This document shows, in pieces, positions 29,601-37,595 of a stretch of 64,000 nt of DNA. Below the pieces are notes generated by a model. That model saw only the letters and a program-made list of their open reading frames with translations. It searched no databases and was not told where the DNA came from. Within the stretch, counting starts at the first letter, position 1. Every line of letters begins with the position of its first letter. Both the position numbers and the translations under genes were made by a program. The DNA is from GCA-2690565 sp002457235. Its GTDB lineage: Bacteria > Verrucomicrobiota > Verrucomicrobiia > Opitutales > Coraliomargaritaceae. Location: the NCBI GenBank assembly GCA_045565695.1, contig JBJLEZ010000001.1, positions 434,001 through 498,000 of the forward strand, in the 5' to 3' direction.

Positions 29601-30913
29601 CAGTCCTAATCTTAGATGATAATGGTCGAGTGCTTGAAGATTATAAAATCGTAGTCGGTTCAGTATTAACTCAACCAGATGGAGGTAGTATCAAAAAAGG
29701 CGAGATTCTCGCTATGTGGGATCCGCATAACATTCCGATTCTTTCAGAAAAGGGTGGTAAGATTGGCTTCAGCGATATGATTCCTGGAGTGACAATCAAA
29801 CGCGAGATGGATGATTCTTCCGGCCAGATCGCAACAGTTGTTGTTGAGCACAAAGATGATTTAAATCCTCAGATTGAAATCTTAGAGGGTAAAAAAGTCG
29901 TTGCTACCTATGCGATTCCAACCGGTGCTCAAATCGTGGTGAATGAAAAAGACACGATTACACAAGGTGCTATGTTGGCTAAAACGCCGCGACAAGCTTC
30001 TAAGACACAAGATATTACTGGTGGTCTACCACGAGTCGCCGAATTATTTGAAGCGCGCCGTCCTAAGGAAGCAGCGGAAATGGCTAAAATTGACGGAGTA
30101 GTATCCGTTGATGGAACCCTACGTGGTAAGAAGAAATTATTAGTGACAGATCCAGAAACCGGAAATGAAGAGGTTCACCTAATTCCTCATGGAAAACATT
30201 TGCTCGTGCAAATTGGTGACTTGGTTCACAAAGGACAGCACCTAACAGAAGGTGCCGCTGATCCACACGAATTATTAGAAATCTTAGGTCGCGAGAAAGT
30301 ATGTGATTACCTGATTGAAGAGATTCAAAAAGTGTATCGCCTCCAAGGTGTGACGATTAACGATAAACACATTGAGGTGATTATTGCTCAAATGCTCAAG
30401 AAGGTAAGAATCACCGATCCGGGTGACTCAGAATTCTTCTGGGGCGAGCAAGTTGATCGATTTGAATTCATGAAATCAAATGATGCCATCGATGAAGCGG
30501 GCGGTAAGCCAGCTGAAGGCGAGCCTGTATTATTGGGTATCACAAAATCCTCAATTGAAACAGAATCCTTCATCTCAGCAGCATCCTTCCAAGAAACAAC
30601 ACGTGTTCTAACAGACGCATCGACTCTCGGTAAAGTTGACTGGCTCAAAGGTTTCAAAGAAAACGTGATCATGGGTCACTTGATTCCGGCTGGAACAGGT
30701 TTACCCGCATATCGTCGTTTGAGAATCGATACACTAGGTGCAGATATGGAACAACTTTCACCTGAAGAAGCAGCAAAGCATGTCGAAGGTGTGGCTATTC
30801 CAACACCTGAGGTTGATTTAAACCAAGTCCCTGGTTTATCGGAAACTCCAGAAAATGCAGACGGTCAAGCTCCTGCAGAAGAAGCACCTGCTGAATCAGA
30901 AGAAGCCGGATAA
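26675..30913 (+). CDS. rpoC: RNA polymerase beta' subunit
   Basis: 1412 aa. The N-terminal zinc site is CACGKYKRIKYKGVICDRCG; the active-centre Mg motif NADFDGDQ is near residue 458; the second zinc cluster (CEP...C...C) and the trigger-loop region (MTRKLCDVAMDCIV, GEPGTQLTMRTFHIGG) follow. The C-terminus has an extra acidic, Ala/Glu/Pro-rich tail of about 30 residues (ENADGQAPAEEAPAESEEAG). There is no intein or split. Confidence 0.98.
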   Translation: MSTEVARDILGYEATKAFDHVKITVASPEAIRDWSRGEVKNPETINYRTFKPEPGGLFCQRIFGPVRDYECACGKYKRIKYKGVICDRCGVEVTVSRVRRDRMGHIELAVPVSHIWFLKSMPSRLGLLLDITARNLERVIYYENYLVIDPGKTPLEERQLLTEQEYLQAQDEYGEDSFVAGMGAEAVRDALKRVDLQATVIELNEQMHATRSKQIKKKVSKRLKTIQGFISSGSSPDWMVLEALPVVPPDLRPLVPLEGGRFATSDLNDLYRRVINRNNRLKNLLQLKTPDVIIHNEKRMLQEAVDALFDNGRHGRAVTGAGNRPLKSLSDMLKGKQGRFRQNLLGKRVDYSGRSVIVTGPELKLNQCGLPKKMALVLFEPFIIRRLKELGFVHTVRGARKMIEKQSPEVWDILEEVTKGHPVLLNRAPTLHRLSIQAFEPVLIEGDAIRVHPLVCTAYNADFDGDQMAVHVPLSLEAVMEAKTLMMATHNIFSPSSGKPILTPSQDIVLGSYFLTCEPRYKAPKGKRLPLIVDKDELDTAVADGALDVKDWINFINPDFGNETTSYGNSNDKVICTTVGRVIFNTIWPEELGFINFPVAKGKLGDIILETYRKVGKAETVKTLDVLKDVGFKIATKAGVSIGIDDMIIPESKPAIVKQARKKIDEVEGQYKKGIITEGERYNKIIDIWTGTTDEIAKAVFDELKENSGQEAMNPVFLMMDSGARGNKQQVRQLCGTRGLMAKPSGEIIERPILSSFREGLSVLEYFISTHGARKGLADTALKTADAGYMTRKLCDVAMDCIVEAYDDQNRTGIWKYAIYEGDDEIVSLFDRIVGRCSSNDIKNPLNPDEIIVKNGEIITEEIAHKIDEVGIEKVKVLSSLTTRKKIGITALEYGINPATNSMVERGASVGIIAAQSIGEPGTQLTMRTFHIGGIASGVFKNPEIKVRTGGTVQYKNLRIVQTIDGASIVLNKTGSVLILDDNGRVLEDYKIVVGSVLTQPDGGSIKKGEILAMWDPHNIPILSEKGGKIGFSDMIPGVTIKREMDDSSGQIATVVVEHKDDLNPQIEILEGKKVVATYAIPTGAQIVVNEKDTITQGAMLAKTPRQASKTQDITGGLPRVAELFEARRPKEAAEMAKIDGVVSVDGTLRGKKKLLVTDPETGNEEVHLIPHGKHLLVQIGDLVHKGQHLTEGAADPHELLEILGREKVCDYLIEEIQKVYRLQGVTINDKHIEVIIAQMLKKVRITDPGDSEFFWGEQVDRFEFMKSNDAIDEAGGKPAEGEPVLLGITKSSIETESFISAASFQETTRVLTDASTLGKVDWLKGFKENVIMGHLIPAGTGLPAYRRLRIDTLGADMEQLSPEEAAKHVEGVAIPTPEVDLNQVPGLSETPENADGQAPAEEAPAESEEAG

Positions 30914-30961
30914 GTTAAATATGCTCGTTTTACAAAAAAATAGAAAAATTAAACAAATAGC

Positions 30962-31000
30962 TTGCACACAATAGCGTAAATGCTAGGTTTGCGGACTTTT
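30962..31000 (+). promoter_or_regulatory. Candidate promoter of the str operon (rpsL)
   Basis: TTGCAC, then AGCGTA at the same offset as in the tuf promoter, a weak -10 (TAGGTT), the discriminator GCGG and a CTTTTC start region. It lies 40-78 bp upstream of rpsL and would allow str-operon transcription independent of rpoBC read-through. Confidence 0.4.
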
Positions 31001-31039
31001 CCTTATATAAGAAATCAATTTAGATACACACAAATTACA

Positions 31040-31414
31040 ATGCCAACAATCAATCAACTCGTTCGTTCACCTCGAATTATACAAAAAGTAAAGTCTAAGT
31101 CTCGTGCTTTAGACCGTAACCCTTTTCGTCGTGGTGTTTGTGTTCAAGTGATGACTCGTACGCCCAAAAAACCGAATTCAGCGATTCGTAAAGTGGCTAA
31201 AGTACGTCTCACAAACGGTATGGAAGTGATCGCTTACATTCCAGATGAAGGACACAGTTTACAGGAGCACAGTATTGTACTAGTACGAGGCGGTCGTGTG
31301 AAAGACCTTCCTGGTGTGCGTTATCACATTGTTCGTGGAACTCTTGACTGTGTGGGTGTAGAAAAACGCCGTCGTAGTCGTTCTAAATATGGAGTGAAAC
31401 GTCCGAAAGAATAA
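31040..31414 (+). CDS. rpsL: 30S ribosomal protein S12
   Basis: 124 aa decoding-centre protein. The start at 31040 gives the family N-terminus MPTINQLVRSPR; the frame is open upstream to 30980, but those 20 residues are not S12-like and overlap the promoter. TPKKPNSAIRKVAKVRL contains Lys43, and GGRVKDLPGVRYHIVRG contains the second streptomycin-site lysine, so both are wild-type. Confidence 0.97.
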   Translation: MPTINQLVRSPRIIQKVKSKSRALDRNPFRRGVCVQVMTRTPKKPNSAIRKVAKVRLTNGMEVIAYIPDEGHSLQEHSIVLVRGGRVKDLPGVRYHIVRGTLDCVGVEKRRRSRSKYGVKRPKE

Positions 31415-31458
31415 GCTAATCAATTTATCATTTATAAACCAAAAAATTTTTAAGAAAT

Positions 31459-31932
31459 ATGTCTCGTCGTCGCCAAGCCGTTAAACGTCCAGTAATTCCA
31501 GATCCTCGCTATAACAGTACCTTAGTGACTAATTTAGTGAACATGATTATGGAGCGTGGTAAACGCACTGTTGCACAACGTATCGTCTACACTGCTTTCC
31601 AAAGAGTGAGCGAAAAGTTGGCTAAAGGAGATCCTGTTGATTTGGTAATGGGTGCTTTAGAAAATGCACGTCCAAAGATCGAAGTAAAAAGCCGTCGAGT
31701 TGGTGGAGCTACCTATCAGGTACCAGTTGAGATCGCATTTGAGCGTCAACAAACATTAGCCTTTCGCTGGATGATCAGTTCAGCACGTAAGCGTAAAGGT
31801 GTCGCTATGGATGAAGCCTTAGCCGATGAAATCATCGATGCTTACAACAACACCGGAGGAGTCGTAAAGAAGAAAGAAGAGACTCACCGTATGGCTCAAG
31901 CCAATCGTGCATTTGCACATTTGCGATGGTAA
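31459..31932 (+). CDS. rpsG: 30S ribosomal protein S7
   Basis: 157 aa, nucleates assembly of the 30S head. MSRRRQAVKRPVIPDPRY and the VGGATYQVPVEI loop and the KKKEETHRMAQANRAFAHLRW terminus are all canonical. Lies 44 bp after rpsL. Confidence 0.97.
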   Translation: MSRRRQAVKRPVIPDPRYNSTLVTNLVNMIMERGKRTVAQRIVYTAFQRVSEKLAKGDPVDLVMGALENARPKIEVKSRRVGGATYQVPVEIAFERQQTLAFRWMISSARKRKGVAMDEALADEIIDAYNNTGGVVKKKEETHRMAQANRAFAHLRW

Positions 31933-31982
31933 AGGTTTAACCTTTTCTTCGCTTTTTCTTTTTGTTCTTTTCCAGTTTATTT

Positions 31983-34136
31983 ATGTCAGCCCAGAAAATA
32001 GTTTCTCAGAATGCCCAAGAGCGTAAATTCCCTATGGAATATACGAGAAATATTGGTATAGCCGCTCACATAGATGCAGGAAAAACAACAACAACAGAAA
32101 GAATTCTTTATTATACAGGAGTTGTCCATAAAATGGGCGAGGTTCATGAAGGCAGCTCTGTAACCGATTGGATGGAACAAGAGCGTGAGCGTGGTATTAC
32201 CATCACATCGGCAGCCATCTCTTGTCATTGGACAAACGACACAGGTATCTTTTCTAGTATTGAGCACCGAATTAATTTAATTGATACGCCTGGACATGTT
32301 GATTTTACCGCTGAGGTAGAGCGTTCACTCAGAGTGCTCGATGGATCGATTGCCGTTTTCTGTGCGGTCGCAGGGGTTCAACCACAATCGGAGACGGTAT
32401 GGCGACAAATGGAAAAATACCAAGTTCCACGTATTGCTTTTATTAATAAGATGGATCGGGTGGGGGCCAATTTTTCTGAGGCGATTGAATCGATGAAGAA
32501 ACGATTGAATGCCAAGGCGAAAGCGATTTTTATTCCAATCATTAAGGAGAATGAGGGTGATGAAATATTTACCGGCATGATCGATCTCGTAAAAATGGAA
32601 GCGGTCATCTTTGATGAAAAGGATAGCTCTGGAAATTCTTTTCACATCGAATCCATTCCTCAAGACTTGCTTGAAAATGCTGAGTTTGAACGCGAATCGC
32701 TCATTGAAACTTTAGCTGATTGTGATGAGGCACTCGCTGAAAAATATTTAGAAGGACAAACAATAGACGCAGAGTTTCTTCAATCCGTGATACGTAAGGC
32801 TACCGTAACACTCGATTTTTGTCCTGTAATTCCAGGTACGGCATTTAAAAATAAAGGAGTACAAGCCTTGCTTGATGCAGTTATCAATTATTTGCCCTGC
32901 CCACTCGACCTGCCGGCTATTGAAGCAGAAGACTTAAAAGGAAAAAAACTCTCAGTTGTTCCTGATGACCAAGCAAAATTAAGCGGACTCGCTTTTAAAC
33001 TCATGAACGATTCTTACGTGGGTAAGCTGGTATTTTTCCGTATTTATTCAGGCACTTTGAAAAAAGGTATGGCCTTACTTAATCCTAGGACAGGAAAGAC
33101 CGAACGCATTGCTCGTTTGCTTATCATGAAAGCAGATGCCCGTGAAGACATTGAAGTAGCTCACTCGGGAGATATATGTGGAATCGTTGGCTTAAGAGAT
33201 GTAGTGACTGGTGATACGCTCTGTGAAAAAAGCCATCCGATGCGATTAGAGCCACCGACATTTCCAGAAACAGTTATCTCTATGTCAATAGAGCCTAAGA
33301 CAACAGCGGATCAAGATAAATTAGAGCATGGGCTCAAGTGTTTATCTGAGGAAGACCCTACCTTTTTTGTCAGTACCAATGAGGATACAGGACAAACCTT
33401 AATTGCAGGGATGGGCGAATTGCATTTGGAGATTATCCGTGATCGCCTATTTAGAGAATTTAAAGTTCAAGCAGAAGCCGGTCGTCCGCAGATTGCTTAT
33501 CGAGAAACATTTGGAGCATCGGCCTCGGGTGAAGGTCGCTTTATACGAGAAACAGTCGAAAACCCTCAGTACGGTCATGCCTGTATTCGAGTAGAGCCAT
33601 TAGAGCGAGGTGCCGGTGTTGTAATTGAAAACAAGCTTCCAGAAGGAACTATTCCGAAACAGTATATCGAGCCAACGCTCGAAGGGATTCGAGAAGCGGC
33701 CAATAATGGTGTAATCGCAAGCTATCCTGTAACCGACTTTAAGATCTCCTTGTACGATGCGACTCATGATGAAGTCAATTCCTCTGAAATGGCTTTTAAA
33801 ATGGCAGGAATCTTCGCTTTCAAAGAAGCGATGGAATCTTCACAGCCGTTGCTTTTAGAACCAATGATGCAAGTTGAGGTTGAAACGCCTGATGAATATC
33901 AAGGGGACATCATAGGGGATTTAAATCGTCGTCGTGGGCAGATACAAAATATGAGTACACGTGGGCTGTATTCCATTATCTCGGCAAGTGTTCCGCTTTC
34001 GGAAATGTTTGGTTATTCCACGACCGTTCGCTCATTGAGTAAGGGGCGTGCCTCTTACAGTATGAATCCAGAGAGTTTTCAACCTGTCCCAGAGAATATC
34101 CTCCAACAAATTCTCAATGCCAACTTCATCAGTTAA
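31983..34136 (+). CDS. fusA: Elongation factor G
   Basis: 717 aa translocase. G motifs AHIDAGKTTTTERIL, DTPGHVDFTAEVERS and NKMDRVGANF; the switch ERERGITITSAA is intact. Domains II-V follow to YSMNPESFQPVPENI. The frame is open further upstream to a TTG at 31962, but the ATG at 31983 (MSAQKIVSQNAQERKFPMEY) gives a normal N-terminus; the ATG at 32034 is a shorter alternative. It lies 50 bp after rpsG. Confidence 0.97.
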   Translation: MSAQKIVSQNAQERKFPMEYTRNIGIAAHIDAGKTTTTERILYYTGVVHKMGEVHEGSSVTDWMEQERERGITITSAAISCHWTNDTGIFSSIEHRINLIDTPGHVDFTAEVERSLRVLDGSIAVFCAVAGVQPQSETVWRQMEKYQVPRIAFINKMDRVGANFSEAIESMKKRLNAKAKAIFIPIIKENEGDEIFTGMIDLVKMEAVIFDEKDSSGNSFHIESIPQDLLENAEFERESLIETLADCDEALAEKYLEGQTIDAEFLQSVIRKATVTLDFCPVIPGTAFKNKGVQALLDAVINYLPCPLDLPAIEAEDLKGKKLSVVPDDQAKLSGLAFKLMNDSYVGKLVFFRIYSGTLKKGMALLNPRTGKTERIARLLIMKADAREDIEVAHSGDICGIVGLRDVVTGDTLCEKSHPMRLEPPTFPETVISMSIEPKTTADQDKLEHGLKCLSEEDPTFFVSTNEDTGQTLIAGMGELHLEIIRDRLFREFKVQAEAGRPQIAYRETFGASASGEGRFIRETVENPQYGHACIRVEPLERGAGVVIENKLPEGTIPKQYIEPTLEGIREAANNGVIASYPVTDFKISLYDATHDEVNSSEMAFKMAGIFAFKEAMESSQPLLLEPMMQVEVETPDEYQGDIIGDLNRRRGQIQNMSTRGLYSIISASVPLSEMFGYSTTVRSLSKGRASYSMNPESFQPVPENILQQILNANFIS

Positions 34137-34182
34137 AATCTAATAACCTATTCAAACAAATAACTAAAATAAAATATCTATT

Positions 34183-34492
34183 ATGAGTGCACAAAGAATA
34201 AGAATCCGCCTAAAAGGTTTCGATCACCGAGTGATTGATCAATCAGTAGGTGAAATTGTCGAAACTGCAAAACGCTCAGGTGCTCGAGTTTCGGGTCCTG
34301 TACCAATGCCAACTCGCATTGAGAAATTTACTGTCAATCGTTCGCCTCACGTAGATAAAAAATCTATGGATCAATTTGAGGTTCGTACACATAAACGATT
34401 GATCGATATCCTTGAGCCTACTGCGGCAACTGTAGATGAGTTAAAAAAAACTCAACCTACCCGCAGGTGTTGATATCAGCATCAATGTTTAA
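34183..34492 (+). CDS. rpsJ: 30S ribosomal protein S10, reading frame interrupted at an A8 tract
   Basis: S10 shapes the 30S head and is the NusE antitermination factor. Residues 1-89 are canonical (QRIRIRLKGFDHRVIDQSVGEIVETAKRSG, PTRIEKFTVNRSPHVDKKS, RTHKRLIDILEPTAATVDEL). The annotated frame then ends abnormally as TQPTRRC at 34473. Skipping one A of the eight at 34443-34450 continues as KKLNLPAGVDISINV to a stop at 34490-34492, the conserved S10 C-terminus and exactly 102 aa in all. Since S10 is essential, this is slippage, frameshifting or a base-call error rather than decay. rpsJ follows fusA as in Chlamydia. Confidence 0.93.
34443..34450 (+). other. A8 homopolymer, frameshift site in rpsJ
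   Basis: Eight consecutive A follow GAGTT. Reading through all eight gives a 96-aa product; reading as if seven gives the full S10 sequence. The tract is of the type that supports RNA polymerase slippage. Confidence 0.8.
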
Positions 34493-34530
34493 GTAAGAAA
34501 TTTCTTACGGTTTAAAAAATAACTAACCAT

Positions 34531-34568
34531 AAAAAAGCCTCGATAAGCCATTGCTCTCGAGGTTTTTT
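34531..34568 (+). terminator. Intrinsic terminator of the str operon
   Basis: AAAAAAGCCTCGA pairs with TCGAGGTTTTTT around a 13-base loop, with a run of six T. It lies 39 bp after the restored rpsJ stop and separates str from the S10 unit. Confidence 0.85.
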
Positions 34569-34779
34569 AGTTGAGTGTTTAAAGTTAAATTAAGCTTTGG
34601 TGCGTTTTCTCTTAGCAATAGTTAATAGCTATAATAGAGCCTAAGAATAAGAATCCGCATTTACTGGAGTTAGAACGGACAAACGGACAGATAATATTTT
34701 GAATAATAGATTCCATTTCATTTTACAGATATTTTTCTAGATATAGTATGAACTATAAAATATTTGTTTTGGGATTTAG

Positions 34780-34810
34780 ATATATTAGATGTCTTATAAG
34801 ACTAATATAT
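34780..34810. repeat. Inverted repeat upstream of the S10 operon
   Basis: ATATATTA and TAATATAT flank a perfect palindrome GTCTTATAAGAC, with a GAT bulge on one side. It could be an operator-like site or simply an AT-rich hairpin; there is no T run on the + strand. Confidence 0.45.
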
Positions 34811-34946
34811 TCCAAAAAAAATAAATTTTTTTCAATTGGCTGTATCGCTGTCAGTGATTTCTGGTATGTGTTGGCTTTGGAGCTGAAATTTGCTGAGTTT
34901 GAATGACTTTTTTCAAAAAAAAACAAAAAAAAAACAAAATCAAGGG

Positions 34947-34990
34947 TTGACCTGAGGTTAAAAAAGCTCTTTTTTTCCTCGGCTCTTTAG
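34947..34990 (+). promoter_or_regulatory. Candidate promoter of the S10 operon
   Basis: TTGACC with CTCGGCTCTTT at the distance where the tuf and rpsL promoters carry their GC discriminator and CTT start. The same bases form an inverted repeat (34951-34982, GAGG/CCTC with AAAAAAG/CTTTTTT), so promoter and RNA-hairpin readings exclude each other. Confidence 0.35.
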
Positions 34991-35021
34991 TAATTTTATT
35001 TATCACATTTAAATTTTAACC

Positions 35022-35110
35022 ACTAAAGCAGGTTAGTAAACGGTTCTCCGAGTGACACTATTATAGAGTCTTTAAAAGCTATGTAATAAGTTGTGAGGTT
35101 TTCCACCTGC
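35022..35110 (+). promoter_or_regulatory. Possible structured leader of rplC
   Basis: GCAGGT (35028-35033) can pair with ACCTGC (35105-35110) just before the start codon region. Competing local hairpins are ACTAA/TTAGT (35022-35037), GACaCTA/TAGaGTC and AGGT/ACCT near 35096-35108. Mutually exclusive pairings near the rplC start suggest leader control, classically by L4 in the S10 operon, but no L4 site is recognised. Confidence 0.3.
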
Positions 35111-35121
35111 CAATTAGTATT

Positions 35122-35766
35122 ATGAATATAGCCCTTTTAGGAAAAAAATTAGGTATGTCTCAGGTCTTCGATGAGGACAATCGCCTCGTGCCTGTGACAG
35201 TGATAGAAGCTGGACCCTGTCCAGTCGTTCAAATTAAGTCAGTGGATACTGATGGCTATGATGCGATACAGCTCGGCTACGGTTCACAGAAAGCCCATCG
35301 CTTATCTAAAGCAGAATTGGGTCATGTGAATAAAGCAAAGGTAGAGCCGATATCAAATTTGCAAGAATTTAGAACTTCGGGAGACACAGAATTGAATGTG
35401 GGTGATGTTTTAACAGTGGATCGCTTTGAAGCGGGACAAAAGATTGACATCATCGGGACAAGTAAAGGTCGAGGATTCCAAGGTGTAGTAAAACGCTATG
35501 GTTTCGCTGGGGGTCCTGCATCACACGGTTCTATGTTCCATCGTCGTGGTGGTTCTTATGGTATGTGCCAATGGCCAGGTCACGTGATTAAAGGTAAGAA
35601 AATGCCAGGTCACATGGGCGATGTTCAGCGTACTGTACAAAATCTTAAAGTGGTGAAAGTGATCGCTGATAAGAATTTGATTTTAATTAAGGGCAGTGTC
35701 CCTGGAAATAAGGGCAGTTTAGTGACGGTACGAACTGCGGTGAAACAAAAGCGAGCACACGCATAA
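35122..35766 (+). CDS. rplC: 50S ribosomal protein L3
   Basis: 214 aa, near the peptidyl transferase centre. MNIALLGKKLGMSQVFDED, TSKGRGFQGVVKRYGF and KGKKMPGHMGDVQ are canonical. It is the first gene of the S10 cluster here because rpsJ is located in the str operon. The start is GTATTATG with no Shine-Dalgarno. Confidence 0.97.
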   Translation: MNIALLGKKLGMSQVFDEDNRLVPVTVIEAGPCPVVQIKSVDTDGYDAIQLGYGSQKAHRLSKAELGHVNKAKVEPISNLQEFRTSGDTELNVGDVLTVDRFEAGQKIDIIGTSKGRGFQGVVKRYGFAGGPASHGSMFHRRGGSYGMCQWPGHVIKGKKMPGHMGDVQRTVQNLKVVKVIADKNLILIKGSVPGNKGSLVTVRTAVKQKRAHA

Positions 35767-35787
35767 TTAAGGAGCGAAGAATTACGT

Positions 35788-36432
35788 ATGAAATTAAAAG
35801 TATTTAAAGCAGACGGCTCAAGTAGCACAGAAAAAGACTTTCCTCATTTCCCAGAGTTTGAAGGAGATCGCGGAATTGCAACTTTAAGACAAGTGGTCAT
35901 TGCTCAGCAGGCGAACAAGCGTCAAGGGAATGCATCGACTAAGACTCGTGCTGAAGTCGCAGGTTCTGGAAAGAAACTCTTCCGCCAAAAAGGAAGCGGT
36001 ACAGCTCGGCAAGGATCACGTCGAGTCCCACACCAAAGACACGGTGGTGTCGCCCATGGACCAAAGCCAAGGGATTACTCGCAAAAAACAAATCGCAAGA
36101 TGCGTCAGTTAGCGATGCAGAGAGCGCTTTTTGATCGTGCATCAGCAGGTGGCTTGTCTGTAATTGAGGACTTAGCGGTTGAAGCTCCAAAAACAAAGAT
36201 TTTCAATAATGTCTTAAAGAATGTTTACCCAAAACGCTGTAAAGTCTTGGTTGTAGATGATACTTTTGAGGAAAACACAGCCTATGCGGCTCGTAATATT
36301 CAAGGTGTGTCTCTGGCTGAGTCAGGTGACCTTAGTGTTTTAGACATCGTAAAATTTCAAAACGTGATCGTGAGTTCAAAAGCGATTGAAACAATCATCG
36401 CCCGTGCGGCTGATGGGAAAGGAGACGAGTAA
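35788..36432 (+). CDS. rplD: 50S ribosomal protein L4
   Basis: 214 aa with the extended exit-tunnel loop RQKGSGTARQGSRRVPHQRHGG. L4 is the classical repressor of the S10 operon. AAGGAG lies unusually far (about 14 bases) before the ATG. The stop overlaps rplW as TAATG. Confidence 0.97.
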   Translation: MKLKVFKADGSSSTEKDFPHFPEFEGDRGIATLRQVVIAQQANKRQGNASTKTRAEVAGSGKKLFRQKGSGTARQGSRRVPHQRHGGVAHGPKPRDYSQKTNRKMRQLAMQRALFDRASAGGLSVIEDLAVEAPKTKIFNNVLKNVYPKRCKVLVVDDTFEENTAYAARNIQGVSLAESGDLSVLDIVKFQNVIVSSKAIETIIARAADGKGDE

Positions 36433-36722
36433 TGTTAGTTCCTGATACAATCATCAAATCATACATTGTGACTGAAAAAGCGGCAAATCTCTCCGCTAAC
36501 ATCAACCAGTATACCTTTAAGGTAGCAGCAAATGCGAATCGTATTGAGGTCGCACGTGCTATTGAAAAATTATTCAACGTCGCTGTGACTCGTGTGAATA
36601 TTTTAAACGTAAAGCCGAAGCTGAAGTCAGATCGTAGCCGTAGAGGTAAGACTGGAACTAAAAGCGGGTATAAAAAAGCAATCGTTAGCTTAAAGGACGG
36701 AGACACTATAGAAATCGTATAA
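36432..36722 (+). CDS. rplW: 50S ribosomal protein L23
   Basis: 96 aa tunnel-exit protein that docks trigger factor and SRP. IIKSYIVTEKAANLSANINQYTFKVA and VNILNVKPKLKSDRSRRGKTG are family blocks. Translationally coupled to rplD through a one-base overlap. Confidence 0.95.
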   Translation: MLVPDTIIKSYIVTEKAANLSANINQYTFKVAANANRIEVARAIEKLFNVAVTRVNILNVKPKLKSDRSRRGKTGTKSGYKKAIVSLKDGDTIEIV

Positions 36723-36741
36723 TTTTTAGGAGAATAAGACC

Positions 36742-37587
36742 ATGCCACTTGTAAAATCTAGACCACTGACTCCCGGACAACGTTTCCTAATTAGAAACAA
36801 AGCGGATGTCGCAAAGAAAAGACCTGAGAAACAACTCACCGTTTCTAAGCATGAAAAGAAAGGTCGTAATTGCTACGGTCGAATTACTTCTCGTCGTAGA
36901 GGTGGAGGCCATAAGAAGCACTACCGCTTGATTGATTTCCGTAGAGACAAAATTGATATTCCTGCTAAAGTGCAAGCAATTGAGTATGATCCAAACCGCT
37001 CCGCAAATATCGCTTTACTCGCTTATGCGGATGGTGAAAAGCGTTATATTTTAGCACCTAGAGGTGTTCAAGCAGGCGATACTTTAATTAGCTCTAGTAA
37101 AAAAATTGAATTTTCAGTGGGTTATAGTTTCCCACTAGCATTAATCCCACCAGCAACTAAAATACATGCGGTAGAACTTCACCCTGGAAGAGGGGCACAG
37201 CTTGTGCGTTCTGCAGGTGAGGCGGCTCAATTGATCAAGGTCGATGGAGAGCGTGTCACGATCAAGTTGCCTTCGGGTGAAATTCGCTTTTTAAATGCCC
37301 GTTGCCGTGCAACGATTGGTGAAGTGGGCAATCATGAACATGAAGGCCGTAGCTTAGGTAAGGCTGGGCGAAATCGCTGGTTAGGCCGCCGTCCACGTGT
37401 TCGTGGTGTGGCCATGAATCCTGTCGATCACCCAATGGGTGGTGGTGAAGGTCGTACTTCCGGTGGTGGTCACCCTCAATCACCTTGGGGTCAATTATCT
37501 AAAGGCTTCCCAACTCGTAAGAAATCTAACCCAACTAATTCACAAATTCTTGTGCGTCGCAATGGACGTCCAATGAAGCGCAAATAA
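36742..37587 (+). CDS. rplB: 50S ribosomal protein L2
   Basis: 281 aa. The conserved C-terminal block reads NPVDHPMGGGEGRTSGGGHPQSPWG. The second His of the usual DHPHGGGEG is Met here, a position adjacent to the peptidyl transferase centre that is His in E. coli and Bacillus. I recall Met in some other phyla, so this is probably lineage-typical. The start is preceded by GGAG with a 9-base spacer. Confidence 0.97.
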   Translation: MPLVKSRPLTPGQRFLIRNKADVAKKRPEKQLTVSKHEKKGRNCYGRITSRRRGGGHKKHYRLIDFRRDKIDIPAKVQAIEYDPNRSANIALLAYADGEKRYILAPRGVQAGDTLISSSKKIEFSVGYSFPLALIPPATKIHAVELHPGRGAQLVRSAGEAAQLIKVDGERVTIKLPSGEIRFLNARCRATIGEVGNHEHEGRSLGKAGRNRWLGRRPRVRGVAMNPVDHPMGGGEGRTSGGGHPQSPWGQLSKGFPTRKKSNPTNSQILVRRNGRPMKRK

Positions 37588-37595
37588 TAAGTATT

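Larger units (their letters stand above)
34493..35121. other. Long intergenic region rpsJ-rplC
   Basis: 629 nt with no convincing gene on either strand. In order it holds the rpsJ terminator, an AACGGAC tandem duplication near 34674-34688, an inverted repeat (34780-34810), A- and T-homopolymer stretches (34915-34940), a TTGACC-type promoter with an overlapping inverted repeat, and a leader of about 140 nt with several possible stems. It is by far the largest gap in the 32-kb array, so it is probably regulatory. Confidence 0.6.

Noticed and set aside
30980..31039. Extended N-terminus of S12
   Set aside because: The 20 extra residues are not S12-like and overlap the promoter region; the ATG at 31040 gives the family start.
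31962..31982. TTG-initiated extension of EF-G
   Set aside because: It falls in a T-rich spacer; the ATG at 31983 gives a normal N-terminus.
34493..34950. Possible small gene in the rpsJ-rplC gap
   Set aside because: Stops occur in all frames, with homopolymers and inverted repeats but no codon bias or start signal.
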